DNA from: Ruminococcus callidus ATCC 27760
GTDB lineage: Bacteria > Bacillota > Clostridia > Oscillospirales > Ruminococcaceae
Direction of reading: 5' to 3'
Assembly (NCBI RefSeq): GCF_000468015.1
Contig: NZ_KI260355.1
Span: 16,688-80,687 of the forward strand
Length of the DNA: 64,000 nucleotides
How positions within the stretch are numbered: the stretch's first letter is position 1; each line of letters starts with the position of its first letter. The translations under genes and the position numbers were made by a program. The notes beneath the pieces are model-generated. The model saw only the letters and a program-made list of their open reading frames with translations. It searched no databases and was not told the DNA's origin. Of this stretch, positions 8,109 through 17,194 are shown piece by piece.

Positions 8109-10373
8109 TTGCTCAAGTTGAAACAAATGAAGATCTGGCTTTGCTGGAATTATATTGAAGTTAAGGGAAAGAAAACAAAAAAACCTGTTGCAGCCGGAGG
8201 CGGTGCGACAGGTACAAACAGCGAGTATCAAAAAACATGGGTAACATATGATGAAGCCATATTGGCAAAGCAACACATGAAAGCTGATGGCATTGGCTTT
8301 GTGATTCCGGAGGGGTATTTCTTCCTTGATGTCGACCATCAGGAACTGACAAATCCATTCGTACAGATGATGCTGAAACGCTTCAGTTCCTATGCAGAGA
8401 TTTCTCCGAGCGGAAATGGATTACATATCTATGGTATTGCTGATATGACAAGGCTGCCTATGGCACAAGATAAAGACGGCAAACAGAAACTTGACAGACA
8501 ATTCTATATGAAAAATCCGAACAATGGGATTGAATTGTATTTCGGTGGTCTGACAAACCGCTTTGCAACATTTACAGGCAATGTTGTGCATGATGTCCCA
8601 CTTTGTGATTGCACCGAAGCTGTACTGACAACACTTGATAAAGATATGCGAAGAAGTCAACCGAGAAATTACAGTGCCAAGCGTGATGGTGACAGGGAAA
8701 CTTTTGATATCATCTGCAACCTCCGTAAACAGAAGAATGGTGCAAAGTTTATCAAGCTATTTGATAAAGGAGATTTCAGCGATTACGGCAGTCAGTCAGA
8801 AGCTGACCTTGCTCTCTGCACGATGCTTGCTTTTCGTGCAGGAAATCATCCTGAAATGATTGATACGCTATTCCGTCAGTCTGCTCTGTATCGTCAGAAA
8901 TGGGACAGAGCTGATTATCGTGAAATGACGATACAAAGAGCAATAGAAGCTTGTGGAGAACAATTTCATAAGAGTGTCATGCCACATCCTGATTGGATAT
9001 CCTATAGCGAAAAGGGGATTCCTCGTATCTCTGCGACAAAGCTTGCAAAGGCAGTAAAAACAAGAGTGAAATATATTCTCGTCCGTGACAATGGCAAAGA
9101 AGGTGTGCGTGTATATGTCTATGAGCAAGGCGTTTATGTGTATTACGCTCCCGATATGTTCAAAGCCGTGATAAAAAATATCATTGCAAAATACGATGAA
9201 GATGTTGTCAGTATGGGGGCAGTACATGAAACATACGCAATTCTGACAACAGACCTCGACTATATATCTGAATCCGCATTGAATGCCCGTGAGGACATCA
9301 TCAATTTTCAGAATGGGTTGCTTGTTGTGACTGCCACAGATGTTCATTTGATTCCATATACCCCCGATGTTCTAACAACCATTCAGATTCCCTGCAACTA
9401 TACAGAGGAGTTGATCCCCACACCGAATTTCGACCGCTATCTTCATACGCTGACAAACGGCGATCGTGATGTACAGCAGCTTTTACTGGAATTTATGGGC
9501 GTGGTTCTCTCCAATATCAAGGGTTACAGAATGAAGAAATCTCTGTTCCTTGTTGGTGCAGGTGATACAGGTAAATCCGTTCTGAAATCTTTAACGGAGC
9601 GTCTGATTGGCAAAGGGAACTTTATCGGTATTGACCTCAAAGAAATCGAAGCCCGTTTTGGTACGGGTGCGATTTATGGAACAAGACTTGCAGGCAGTTC
9701 CGATATGAGTTTTCTCTCTGTAGATGAACTGAAAACATTCAAGAAAATAACTGGCGGTGACAGTCTGTTTGCAGAATTCAAGGGGCAGCAGGCATTTGAA
9801 TTTACCTATGATGGTTTGCTATGGTTCTGTATGAATCGTCTGCCGAAGTTCGGCGGTGATGATGGTAAATGGGTATATGACAGAATTATGGTGGTGGAAT
9901 GCAAAAATGTAATACCTCCTGAAAAACAGGACAAGCAACTCCTGGATAAACTGTATGCAGAGCGTGAGGGAATTGTCCGCAAAGCAGTTCTGGCAATTCA
10001 AAACGTTATTCGTAATGGTTACCGTTTTTTCGAGCCAAAGTCTGTAACCGTTGCAAGGGAGCAGTATATGAGTGATAATAATACAGTCGTCAGTTTCTGG
10101 AATGAGTGCATGGTGCAGAGAAACAAGATTTCTGATAAAGCCACAGTTGGTAAAATTTATGATGTCTACAAGGCGTGGTGTCAGGATAACAACAGTGGCT
10201 ATGCCAAATCAGCAAAGGAGTTCAGAAACATCATTTCCGAGTATTTAAATACGTCTTATTCAAATCTGACTGTCCGTTCCAAGGCAGGAATCATATACCG
10301 AAACTATACACTTTCTGTAGATACCAAACAGCAGTATTGCAGAATCTATGGGTTTGATGAAATTCTGTGGTGA
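8109..10373 (+). CDS. Primase-helicase (D5/P4 type replication protein)
   Basis: A 754-residue replication protein. The N-terminal half is a primase-polymerase-like domain (about residues 40-170, with FLDVDHQEL as metal ligands and SPSGNGLHIYG), then a linker with a D5_N region. The C-terminal part is an SF3 helicase with Walker A FLVGAGDTGKS (near residue 480) and downstream ATPase motifs. The start is TTG 8109 with AAAGGAGGGG upstream; ATG 8127 is the alternative. It is followed directly by repeated TACACC/GGTGTA motifs, the probable origin it acts on. It would let the excised element replicate. Confidence 0.92.
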   Translation: MLKLKQMKIWLCWNYIEVKGKKTKKPVAAGGGATGTNSEYQKTWVTYDEAILAKQHMKADGIGFVIPEGYFFLDVDHQELTNPFVQMMLKRFSSYAEISPSGNGLHIYGIADMTRLPMAQDKDGKQKLDRQFYMKNPNNGIELYFGGLTNRFATFTGNVVHDVPLCDCTEAVLTTLDKDMRRSQPRNYSAKRDGDRETFDIICNLRKQKNGAKFIKLFDKGDFSDYGSQSEADLALCTMLAFRAGNHPEMIDTLFRQSALYRQKWDRADYREMTIQRAIEACGEQFHKSVMPHPDWISYSEKGIPRISATKLAKAVKTRVKYILVRDNGKEGVRVYVYEQGVYVYYAPDMFKAVIKNIIAKYDEDVVSMGAVHETYAILTTDLDYISESALNAREDIINFQNGLLVVTATDVHLIPYTPDVLTTIQIPCNYTEELIPTPNFDRYLHTLTNGDRDVQQLLLEFMGVVLSNIKGYRMKKSLFLVGAGDTGKSVLKSLTERLIGKGNFIGIDLKEIEARFGTGAIYGTRLAGSSDMSFLSVDELKTFKKITGGDSLFAEFKGQQAFEFTYDGLLWFCMNRLPKFGGDDGKWVYDRIMVVECKNVIPPEKQDKQLLDKLYAEREGIVRKAVLAIQNVIRNGYRFFEPKSVTVAREQYMSDNNTVVSFWNECMVQRNKISDKATVGKIYDVYKAWCQDNNSGYAKSAKEFRNIISEYLNTSYSNLTVRSKAGIIYRNYTLSVDTKQQYCRIYGFDEILW

Positions 10374-10378
10374 AAGCC

Positions 10379-10651
10379 TACACCAACTACACCCAACTTA
10401 CACCATAACTACACCTTGTAAAATCTCGTATTTTAGCCACAATTCTGCTCTTTGGTGTAATTGGTGTAGGTTCTGGCAACTTCTTAGATTCTGAAAAAAA
10501 CTTTGAACCTTGTATCTGACATAGGTACAAAGTACAAGGTTTATTTTAGGAAAAGAGATTTCAGGAAAAACTACACCAACTACACCAAAAACACTGAAAC
10601 CACGCAGAATAGCAGAAAAGTGTGGTGTAGGTTTGATGTAGGTAAGGTGTA
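10379..10651. other. Iteron-like TACACC/GGTGTA array, candidate replication origin
   Basis: Four TACACC at 10379, 10388, 10399 and 10410 (spacing 9, 11, 11) are followed by GGTGTA at 10454 and 10463, TACACC at 10572 and 10581, and GGTGTA at 10624 and 10646. The spacings are close to one helical turn. Between them lies an inverted repeat (ACCTTGTA with TACAAGGT, about 10507-10543). The 360-bp gap is noncoding and directly follows the replication gene, so it is a likely origin. Confidence 0.65.
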
Positions 10652-10732
10652 ATTAGTGCAGGTATGAAAGGGTGTGGTTAAAATGAGCAGTTTATCATCC
10701 GAATATCCACCAAAGAGAAAAGGAGGTGCAGT

Positions 10733-11038
10733 ATGTTATTAAAACCGTCCGATTTATCTAATGCTGCCTATGACTGTCACATTATCATGGAAACATTGAA
10801 AGGAGAACCTGTACTGATATTAAAGAAAAAGACCGATTCTCCGATGAATTGGTGCGTTATACAGAGGTTCTCAACCTGTTTCTTTGCTACCAGAAAAGAA
10901 GCGATAGACTTCTGCGAAAAGCATGGTTGCAGCATTCCTAAGCCACCCCGAGGGGGCATAAAAATCGCTAAAAACGATTCATCTGCTGACCGTCTGGCAG
11001 CAGTACAAACAAAAACACATATTCAAACATGGTATTAA
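10733..11038 (+). CDS. Hypothetical protein (101 aa)
   Basis: A small soluble protein with a good ribosome site (AAAAGGAGGTGCAGT before ATG 10733). The N-terminal part reads like a compact alpha/beta domain (CHIIMETLKGEPVLILKKK) and the C-terminus is basic and Pro-rich (PKPPRGGIKI). I do not recognise it. It lies between the origin-like region and the capsid gene. Confidence 0.65.
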   Translation: MLLKPSDLSNAAYDCHIIMETLKGEPVLILKKKTDSPMNWCVIQRFSTCFFATRKEAIDFCEKHGCSIPKPPRGGIKIAKNDSSADRLAAVQTKTHIQTWY

Positions 11039-11100
11039 CCCTGTTATGAACCGAAATTGTCTAAAAGTAAACTGAAAATAACAAAAGGAGAAATCACGCT

Positions 11101-11991
11101 ATGTTACTGATAAAAGATTATTACAGAGTTGCATTTGAAAATCGCCTGAGAACCAATCAACTCGGTGATGTTGACGATTACAATCTCAAACTTGCAAAGC
11201 TGAAAAACAACAGCTATCCATTACCGTATAGTTTCAAGGGAGATTATACAGAACATCTTGCTCATGAAAATTTGTTCCGCCGTTTCGGAACAGTGATTCA
11301 CACGGAAATTGAAGAAGGAACTGTGGTATGTATGGATGTTATGCCGGAACCTGAAATCATTGATGAGAACCAGTCTTATCCCTCTCCGCATGAAATGCGT
11401 TATCCATGTCTCCGCTGCCGTTCACACAAACTGGCAATGTTAGGAAAGATTCCATGCAGCTTCGTTGATGATACACGTTTTGACCTTGCAGGCTATGTTT
11501 ACAGGGAAATCGGTCACTGTTTCGGTAGAGCGGAAGAAAATATATGCCTGAATGGTATCGGGCAGACTAAACCAAAGGGATTGCTCCATTCTGCTGAAAT
11601 TGGTGTTACAGCAAGTACACTCACAGCAGATGCAGTTATTGAATTGTTCTTCAGTCTGGACAAGCAGTATCGCAAAAATGCGGTATGGGTGATGAATGAC
11701 GAAACTGCTATGACACTTCGTATGCTGAAAGACAGTGCCGGAAATTTTCTCTGGAGAAGCACGGACGATACGATTTTCAGCCATACTGTTGTCATCAGCA
11801 ACTACATTAACGACAGCACAATTGTCTTCGGAGACCTTTCTTATTATTGGCTTATTGAGCGTCAACCCCTTGCTGTACGCCCTCTAAACGAGCTTTACGC
11901 ACAGGAAAGCTGTCTTGGTTTAGCTGCTTCGGAACGCATTGACGGCAAGCTGGTGCGTTCAGAGGCAGTCAAGCTGTTTAAACTGAATTAA
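11101..11991 (+). CDS. HK97-type phage major capsid protein, without other morphogenesis genes
   Basis: 296 residues of the Phage_capsid (HK97-fold) family. Diagnostic stretches are ENICLNGIGQTKPKGLL, RKNAVWVMNDETAMTLRML, KDSAGNFLWRST, then VFGDLSYYWL, RPLNELYA and ERIDGKLVRSEAVKLFKL. The length is that of a mature HK97-like subunit; the N-terminal delta (scaffold) domain is missing and no protease gene is nearby. No portal, terminase or tail gene is visible within the element. It could make small capsids as in satellite elements, act as an interfering subunit, or be a remnant. ATG 11101 follows AAAAGGAG. Confidence 0.9.
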   Translation: MLLIKDYYRVAFENRLRTNQLGDVDDYNLKLAKLKNNSYPLPYSFKGDYTEHLAHENLFRRFGTVIHTEIEEGTVVCMDVMPEPEIIDENQSYPSPHEMRYPCLRCRSHKLAMLGKIPCSFVDDTRFDLAGYVYREIGHCFGRAEENICLNGIGQTKPKGLLHSAEIGVTASTLTADAVIELFFSLDKQYRKNAVWVMNDETAMTLRMLKDSAGNFLWRSTDDTIFSHTVVISNYINDSTIVFGDLSYYWLIERQPLAVRPLNELYAQESCLGLAASERIDGKLVRSEAVKLFKLN

Positions 11992-12008
11992 AAGCGTTTT
12001 TTATTCTA

Positions 12009-12629
12009 TTAGTCTATATGTCTAAACGCAGAATTACCCGTAAGATTTCGCAAAAGAATCTTACGGGTAATTTTATATTCAGTACCGATCATACCAAGCC
12101 GTAGTAAAAAACAGCGAAAGGTGTATTTTTCATTGTCGGTTCCCTTAACTGTTCCCACTCTTTTCTGTCTGTTTGTCATTTCACACAGCTTGGTGACAAG
12201 TTCTGTATAGGCTCTGATTTCATCAGAATCCTGCGTATAAGGAAACCATGGAAAGCTGATTTTCTCCACACTGGTTTTGACTGTAAGCGTATCTGTTCCG
12301 ATTGCTTTTTTCAGCAGACTTGCTTTGCCTGCAATGATTTTCTCAAGCATTGTCAGTTTCTCGTCCGAAAGTGTATTTCTCGGAACAGAGATTGTAAAAC
12401 GATCTGTGTCTGTTTCTCCGCTCTCCCAACCACGCTCTTTCAGATGATTGAGAAGTGTCATAGCATCAATATTATCGGAAATCGTCAGCGTTCCGTCACG
12501 TTCCAGAATGCAGTCGCCAATCTGATAGTTACAGGTTGGGACTCCCAGATAACGTGGAATTGTTCCAAGGATTTCTCCGATATGGTCGGCAAGTTCCCTG
12601 CGTGTTCTGTTTTGCAGATTGATTTTCAT
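12009..12629 (-). CDS. Virulence-related protein family, mobile-element associated
   Basis: 206 residues, start ATG 12629 behind AGGAGGTACAATTCAA. The N-terminus (RRELADHIGEILGTIPRYLGVPTCNYQIGDC) and C-terminus (RLGMIGTEYKITRKILLRNL) match a family often labelled virulence protein in Clostridia integrative elements; its function is unknown. It is convergent with the capsid gene, and a 16-bp stem terminator overlaps its last codons. Confidence 0.7.
   Translation of the reverse strand: MKINLQNRTRRELADHIGEILGTIPRYLGVPTCNYQIGDCILERDGTLTISDNIDAMTLLNHLKERGWESGETDTDRFTISVPRNTLSDEKLTMLEKIIAGKASLLKKAIGTDTLTVKTSVEKISFPWFPYTQDSDEIRAYTELVTKLCEMTNRQKRVGTVKGTDNEKYTFRCFLLRLGMIGTEYKITRKILLRNLTGNSAFRHID
12032..12072. 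terminator. Bidirectional terminator between capsid and virulence-type genes
   Basis: A 16-bp perfect stem: AATTACCCGTAAGATT (12032-12047) with its complement at 12057-12072, followed by T-rich sequence rightward. It serves the capsid transcript and lies within the 3' end of the convergent gene. Confidence 0.75.
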
Positions 12630-12789
12630 TTGAATTGTACCTCCTTGAATTTGGTAGGTACATTATAAATCAGGTTTGGGATAATAGCAATGGTGTGTAG
12701 GAGAGTTATAAATTTATTATCAAAGCAATACACAAGATGCATATTTTATTAAAATTAATATATAAGATAAACGATATATAGGGTTTCAC

Positions 12790-12818
12790 TTGCAAATTTT
12801 ATCAATTTGATGTATAAT
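12790..12818 (+). promoter_or_regulatory. Promoter of the WYL regulator
   Basis: TTGCAA (12790-12795), a 17-bp spacer and TATAAT (12813-12818), about 38 bases before ATG 12856. Confidence 0.8.
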
Positions 12819-12855
12819 ACAGACATAGAACCAACGAATTTGAGGTGAATTGCTT

Positions 12856-13875
12856 ATGATCGATATGCAGCCGAAGAAGATGATTATACTTGACATCTTG
12901 CATATTTTAAAGAAACATTCTGATAAAGATCACAGGTTATCCCAGCACGATTTACAAGAATTATTGGAATCGGAATATGGAATGAAAGTAGACCGCAAAA
13001 CTATCAGCCGCAATATTATCAAACTTGTGCAATGCAAATATCCAATCGAATATGGCAGCAACAGCGATGAATCAATATTGACAAATATATATTACGATCA
13101 CAAGTTCCTAAACGGCGAACTTCGTCTGCTGATAGATAGTGTCCTGCTGACGGACGGTCTGTCGAAAAAAGATCGTATCAGTTTGATCCGCCGTATTGAG
13201 GGACTGTCGAGCAAGTATTTTCATTCTGAAATATCCAAGATCGATATGGATATATACGGCAGGATTGAAAACAGGGAAATCATACTGACACTTGAAGAAA
13301 TCGGCAGTGCCATTGCTGAGGGAACACAGGTCACATTTCATTATTCCGACTGTGGTATTGATGGTGAATCGAATATCAGGCGTGACAGTAATGGGAAAGA
13401 AAAGCAGTATACCGTCAATCCCTATCAGATCATATCAAAAAACGGACATTCTTATTTAATCTGCAACCTGCCGGAATACCATGATCTGACACATTTTCGT
13501 ATTGATCGTATCAAGGACTGCCGTAAAACAGATGTGCTTTCCAGATCACTTCGTATGCTGAAAGGCTTTGAAACAGGTATCAGACTATCGGAGTATATCA
13601 AATCACATCCCAATCTTTGGAGTGGAGTTCCCACACATATTACGTTCCAGTGTAAGCAATATATGATGAACGATGTTGCAGACAGCTTCGGCACTGAACT
13701 CAATATAGAAGAGTTGCCTGATGATATGATGAAAGTACACGTTTATGCAAGCGAATCTGCTATGCTTCACTGGGCGGTGCAGTTTGCTGATGCTGTTGAG
13801 GTCTTATCGCCTGCAAGTTTACGCAAACAGATTGCTGAAACACTGCGAAACGCTCTTGAAAAATATGAAACATAA
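12856..13875 (+). CDS. WYL-domain transcriptional regulator
   Basis: 339 residues from ATG 12856 (GAGGTG upstream; a TTG at 12850 is less likely). There is an N-terminal winged HTH (HRLSQHDLQELLESEYGMKVDRKTISRNI), a central WYL region (ITFHYSD-like QVTFHYSD, NPYQIISKNGHSYLIC, FRIDRIKDC) and a C-terminal extension. WYL regulators bind nucleic acid or nucleotide ligands and commonly control phage-defence genes. It heads the cargo of the element and probably regulates the downstream genes; the following intergenic region has two inverted repeats that could be its operator. Confidence 0.9.
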   Translation: MIDMQPKKMIILDILHILKKHSDKDHRLSQHDLQELLESEYGMKVDRKTISRNIIKLVQCKYPIEYGSNSDESILTNIYYDHKFLNGELRLLIDSVLLTDGLSKKDRISLIRRIEGLSSKYFHSEISKIDMDIYGRIENREIILTLEEIGSAIAEGTQVTFHYSDCGIDGESNIRRDSNGKEKQYTVNPYQIISKNGHSYLICNLPEYHDLTHFRIDRIKDCRKTDVLSRSLRMLKGFETGIRLSEYIKSHPNLWSGVPTHITFQCKQYMMNDVADSFGTELNIEELPDDMMKVHVYASESAMLHWAVQFADAVEVLSPASLRKQIAETLRNALEKYET

Positions 13876-14088
13876 GTATCCCTTTTTTGGTACATCGACC
13901 GTGATATAATAGAATTACAAACGGAAGGGAACGTTCAGCTGATACCGTCCGTTGGTCGTGTTGCACATTTACGACATCATTCTTTTGTGCAAAAGGGAGA
14001 ATTTTCGGATTTTCACCCGAATCTTCGGAATTGAGATTTTTGTGTGCTATAATGGAAACATAAAGAGAAAGAGTGAGGAGGTATGCTT
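13876..14088 (+). promoter_or_regulatory. Regulatory intergenic region before the cargo genes
   Basis: Noncoding. A TATAAT lies near 13906-13911. Inverted repeats AACGGA...TCCGTT (about 13919-13954) and TTGCACA...TGTGCAA (about 13959-13995) follow. A further TATAAT (about 14048-14053) lies just before the ribosome site GAGGAGG of the Cys-rich gene. Operator or leader-RNA function is inferred only. Confidence 0.45.
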
Positions 14089-14301
14089 ATGTATCAGTAC
14101 ACTTGCGATTCAAAATATTGTGCCACCTGTTCCTGCTGGTCTGGCGAACGGAAAATCTGCGATCATTTTGGCTCAAGACTTGAGGTCAGCAGTCCAATGA
14201 CAACAGGCAAGTGCATGAATCAGAAGTCAGGTGCGTGGCAGCAAACAAGACAGGCAAACGGCGGATGCTCTGCACATGAGAAGTGGGGAGCGTTGAGGTA
14301 A
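14089..14301 (+). CDS. Small Cys-rich protein (70 aa)
   Basis: From ATG 14089 after GAGGAGG; ATG 14083 is in frame but very close to the ribosome site. It has six or seven cysteines (CDSKYCATCSCW, KICDHFG, TTGKCMN, GGCSAHEKW), which suggests metal binding. Similar short proteins occur in Clostridia; no function is known to me. It is the first cargo gene after the WYL regulator. Confidence 0.7.
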   Translation: MYQYTCDSKYCATCSCWSGERKICDHFGSRLEVSSPMTTGKCMNQKSGAWQQTRQANGGCSAHEKWGALR

Positions 14302-14347
14302 AAACATTTTCAGTCAAATTATGCTATCTATTAAGGAGAAAATGCTT

Positions 14348-14857
14348 ATGTTAGTAACATCCGCACAGGCAGCAAAATTGCTGCGTCAGTTCAACGATGA
14401 ACTGAGAGCATTACAGCTCAAAGAGGCAAACTCCTGCAGCTTTGTAGCCGCAATTCAGGAGGATGTCGAATCTGTACGTCCTGAGTACAATTTCAAGGAA
14501 ATGCGTGATGCTCAGGCAGAGGTTGAGTGTAAGATCCGCAAAGTAAAACACGCAATAAACGTGTTCAACACAACAACGATTATTCCGGATTTTAATATTA
14601 CGATCGACGAGATGCTTGTATATCTTCCTCAGCTTAATGCGAAATGTACGACCCTCTCTAAAATGAGAGATGCAATGCCGAAAGTGCGTGTCAGCTCAGG
14701 TTATTCCGGCGGTGGCAATATCATCGACTATAAATATGCTAATTACGACATCGAAGAAGTCAGCAAGTATTATGCCGAACTTTCCGATACGCTTGCAAAG
14801 GCTCAGACAGTGCTTGATCTGGTTAACAGCACTGTCGAATTCGAGATAAATATCTAA
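14348..14857 (+). CDS. Coiled-coil protein, DIP1984-like
   Basis: 169 residues from ATG 14348 (AAGGAG about ten bases upstream; starts at 14321 and 14342 are in frame). It is mostly helical and charged (LRQFNDELRALQLKEAN; EMRDAQAEVECKIRKVKHAIN), followed by IDEMLVYLPQLNAKCTTLSKMRD. The pattern resembles the DIP1984/septicolysin-like family, whose role is unclear. It forms part of the cargo row with short gaps. Confidence 0.55.
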   Translation: MLVTSAQAAKLLRQFNDELRALQLKEANSCSFVAAIQEDVESVRPEYNFKEMRDAQAEVECKIRKVKHAINVFNTTTIIPDFNITIDEMLVYLPQLNAKCTTLSKMRDAMPKVRVSSGYSGGGNIIDYKYANYDIEEVSKYYAELSDTLAKAQTVLDLVNSTVEFEINI

Positions 14858-15088
14858 GACTTATTCCGTTTACAGTTCTCACGCTTCCTTATGAATATGA
14901 CTTTGTTCGTGTTCAAGGTTATCGTTGTCCGTTATTATCTTTCTTTATTGGTTTAGGTCAGGGTTCAATGTTTCTGAATTACAATGATAAAAATAATTTG
15001 GCTGTGAAAACTGTAATAAAAACTTTATGTCGGCGGAAGTTCGGTTTCAGGCTGGCATTGAATTTGATTATTTTAAGGAGAAATTCTA
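14858..15088 (+). other. Intergenic stretch with an open frame but no start
   Basis: A frame without a start codon is open through most of this gap (for example LTLPYEYDFVRVQGYRCPLLS). It may be a decayed gene. The ribosome site AAGGAG of the next gene lies at its end. I recognise nothing else. Confidence 0.3.
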
Positions 15089-15841
15089 ATGAAAGAATAT
15101 GTTAAAATTATAAAGGCTCTTGAATTACAGCATAATAATCCTCAAACCAAAAAAGGCATTGACAAAACAATGGCAGATTCTGATAACGGCAAGATTCGTT
15201 CCATCTCAGAACACGTTGCATGCATGATACTTGCAATGTTAACTGCTAACCGACCTTATGAACCAATCAAACAGCATTTAAGTCAACTTGAGAATATATT
15301 CATGAATTATGATGCAGACAAACTAATGAATGCCGATCCGGAACAATTGATAAAGTCAGTCAAAAGCATTCGATGTGGTAACATGAGAATCAAGTTTCAA
15401 ATGTATGCCTTAAAGCATAACATATCATATTTGCGGCAAATGCAGCAGGAACATGGAAGCATTGATGCCTATTATCATTCAATGACTAAGTATGACTTAG
15501 TTAAGACGTTAGATAATAATTTAAAAGAAATGAGCGCCACGCTTATTTCTGAATACTTACCGAGTGTAGGTATTGATCTTCCTAAACCGGATAGACATAT
15601 TCAACGCATACTTGGCAGCGAGAGACTTGGATTTTCAAGCCGAAAAATGGCATCTATTCAAGAGTGTTATGAGGTTATTCATGATTTTGCAGTTGCAACA
15701 TCTGAACACGAAAGGTACATTGACGTTATTTTATGGTCTTATTGTGCGGAAGGTGAAAAGAATATTTGTTGTGCAAGTCCTCGGTGTGAGAAATGTGTAA
15801 TTAGCGAGTATTGCAACTACAAAGGAAAAAGTGAAAAATAA
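15089..15841 (+). CDS. HhH-GPD DNA glycosylase-like protein with Fe-S-type cysteine loop
   Basis: 250 residues, mostly helical, RBS AAGGAG. LPSVGIDLPKPDRHIQRIL looks like the helix-hairpin-helix and catalytic Asp region of endonuclease III/MutY-type glycosylases. The C-terminal CCASPRCEKCVISEYC resembles the family's 4Fe-4S loop (Cys spacing x4-5, x2, x5). It would excise damaged or modified bases and nick DNA. Its place in a phage-satellite cargo makes action on modified invading DNA possible. The N-terminal half is divergent, so the family call is moderate. Confidence 0.7.
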   Translation: MKEYVKIIKALELQHNNPQTKKGIDKTMADSDNGKIRSISEHVACMILAMLTANRPYEPIKQHLSQLENIFMNYDADKLMNADPEQLIKSVKSIRCGNMRIKFQMYALKHNISYLRQMQQEHGSIDAYYHSMTKYDLVKTLDNNLKEMSATLISEYLPSVGIDLPKPDRHIQRILGSERLGFSSRKMASIQECYEVIHDFAVATSEHERYIDVILWSYCAEGEKNICCASPRCEKCVISEYCNYKGKSEK

Positions 15842-15866
15842 ATCAAGCTCTAAGAAATTAAATTTT

Positions 15867-15956
15867 ATGGGAATATTAAACATCCACGGCTACGGCGGTT
15901 CACCTCATAACGCAGCTTATGCCGCATTACAAGCAAATAGAAGAATGATTATTTGA
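15867..15956 (+). pseudogene. Remnant of an alpha/beta-hydrolase-like gene
   Basis: A 29-codon frame beginning MGILNIHGYGGSPHNAAYAAL, the N-terminal strand and HGxGG oxyanion loop typical of alpha/beta hydrolases, then a TGA. The rest of the gene is absent. Confidence 0.5.
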
Positions 15957-16006
15957 AAAGAACGGTTTCTCAATACAAGAAGTCATTATTATAAGGAGTA
16001 ATTACA

Positions 16007-17179
16007 ATGAATCAGATCACAACTTTCAGAGATACATATCGCTTTCTCAAAGATACACATCGCTTTCTCTCCAACTTTTATCAGTATCCGTTCACTTACA
16101 AGGGACTTGTGTATCCCAATGCAGAGGCAGCATTTCAGGCACAGAAATGTTCTTCGGATGCGGACAGAATCAAATATACACTCCAGAAAAGTCCTGTCGA
16201 AGCCGAACGAATGGGCAAGAAAGAGCCTAATCTTCCGTCAAACTGGGACGAAATATCCTATGATATCATGTTTGATATTCTTCGTGCAAAGTTTTCCGTA
16301 CCGGAGTTGGCTGAAATGTTAGAGTCTACGGGTGACACTTATCTGGAGGAGATCAATAACTGGCATGAAAATCGCTGGGGAAGATGCACCTGTGAAAAAT
16401 GCAGAGAAAAAGAGGGCAAGAATTGGCTTGGAGAAATATTGATGCGTGTACGCCATATGAATAGAACCAAATATATGCATATAGAAAACTTAGAAAAAAT
16501 CACATCACATCTGAACAGACCTGCTCTCATTGCATTGGCTGCACGTCCGGGTGTGGGAAAAACAACTCTTGCAATGAATATTGCAATTTATGAAGCAGAG
16601 CATTACAACAAGAATGTTGTTTACTTTTCGCTTGAAATGTATGAAAAACAATTATATGTCAATTATAACATACAAGGTAAATCATCCATACGTATTATTG
16701 ATAATTGTCTTAATGATTATCTTACAGTATCACAGATGAAAGAAAAACTGCAAAATCTGGGAAATGTAGATTTAGTCATTATAGATTACTTGCAGTTGAT
16801 AAAATCTGAATCCGAACACAAAAAACGGCTTGCTTGGCTCTTTGATATTGGAAGAGAACTGCATGATCTTTCACAGGAACGAAAAATTCCGGTTCTCTTC
16901 TTATGTCAACTTCCCAGAAATATAGACTATCGTACAGATCAACGCCCGTCTATGCAGGATTTTAGAAACTGGATCGGTCTTGAACAACTTGTAGATATTG
17001 AGATGCTCCTTTATCGGAATTCTTATCCGAAATGCGGTGAACCATTTTACTATCATTACTATCATTTTGATCCCATTATAGAATGCAATATTGCTAAAAA
17101 CAAATATGGAGAAACCGAAATAATTCCATTGAACTGCCGACTTGATTTCAAAGTATTACAATCAAATAATGAAGTTTAA
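16007..17179 (+). CDS. NADAR domain fused to DnaB-type helicase ATPase
   Basis: 390 residues, RBS AAGGAG. Residues about 15-147 are a NADAR/YbiA-type domain: FLSNFYQYPFTYKGLVYPNAEAAFQ at the start and NWLGEILMRVR at the end, with an extra Cys pair (CTCEKC). NADAR proteins are N-glycosidases acting on ADP-ribosyl or riboflavin intermediates. From about residue 150 it continues as a DnaB C-terminal RecA-like ATPase: AARPGVGKTTLA (Walker A), YFSLEM, LVIIDYLQLI (Walker B). DnaB's N-terminal domain is absent. A short in-frame duplication (DTYRFLKDTHRFL) lies at the N-terminus. The fusion is unusual; binding to a replication fork is inferred. Confidence 0.85.
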   Translation: MNQITTFRDTYRFLKDTHRFLSNFYQYPFTYKGLVYPNAEAAFQAQKCSSDADRIKYTLQKSPVEAERMGKKEPNLPSNWDEISYDIMFDILRAKFSVPELAEMLESTGDTYLEEINNWHENRWGRCTCEKCREKEGKNWLGEILMRVRHMNRTKYMHIENLEKITSHLNRPALIALAARPGVGKTTLAMNIAIYEAEHYNKNVVYFSLEMYEKQLYVNYNIQGKSSIRIIDNCLNDYLTVSQMKEKLQNLGNVDLVIIDYLQLIKSESEHKKRLAWLFDIGRELHDLSQERKIPVLFLCQLPRNIDYRTDQRPSMQDFRNWIGLEQLVDIEMLLYRNSYPKCGEPFYYHYYHFDPIIECNIAKNKYGETEIIPLNCRLDFKVLQSNNEV

Positions 17180-17194
17180 TTAGGAGCTGATTAT

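Noticed and set aside
10379..10651. TACACC repeats as a CRISPR or a transposon end
   Set aside because: Units are six bases in both orientations without spacers of equal length; an origin fits better.
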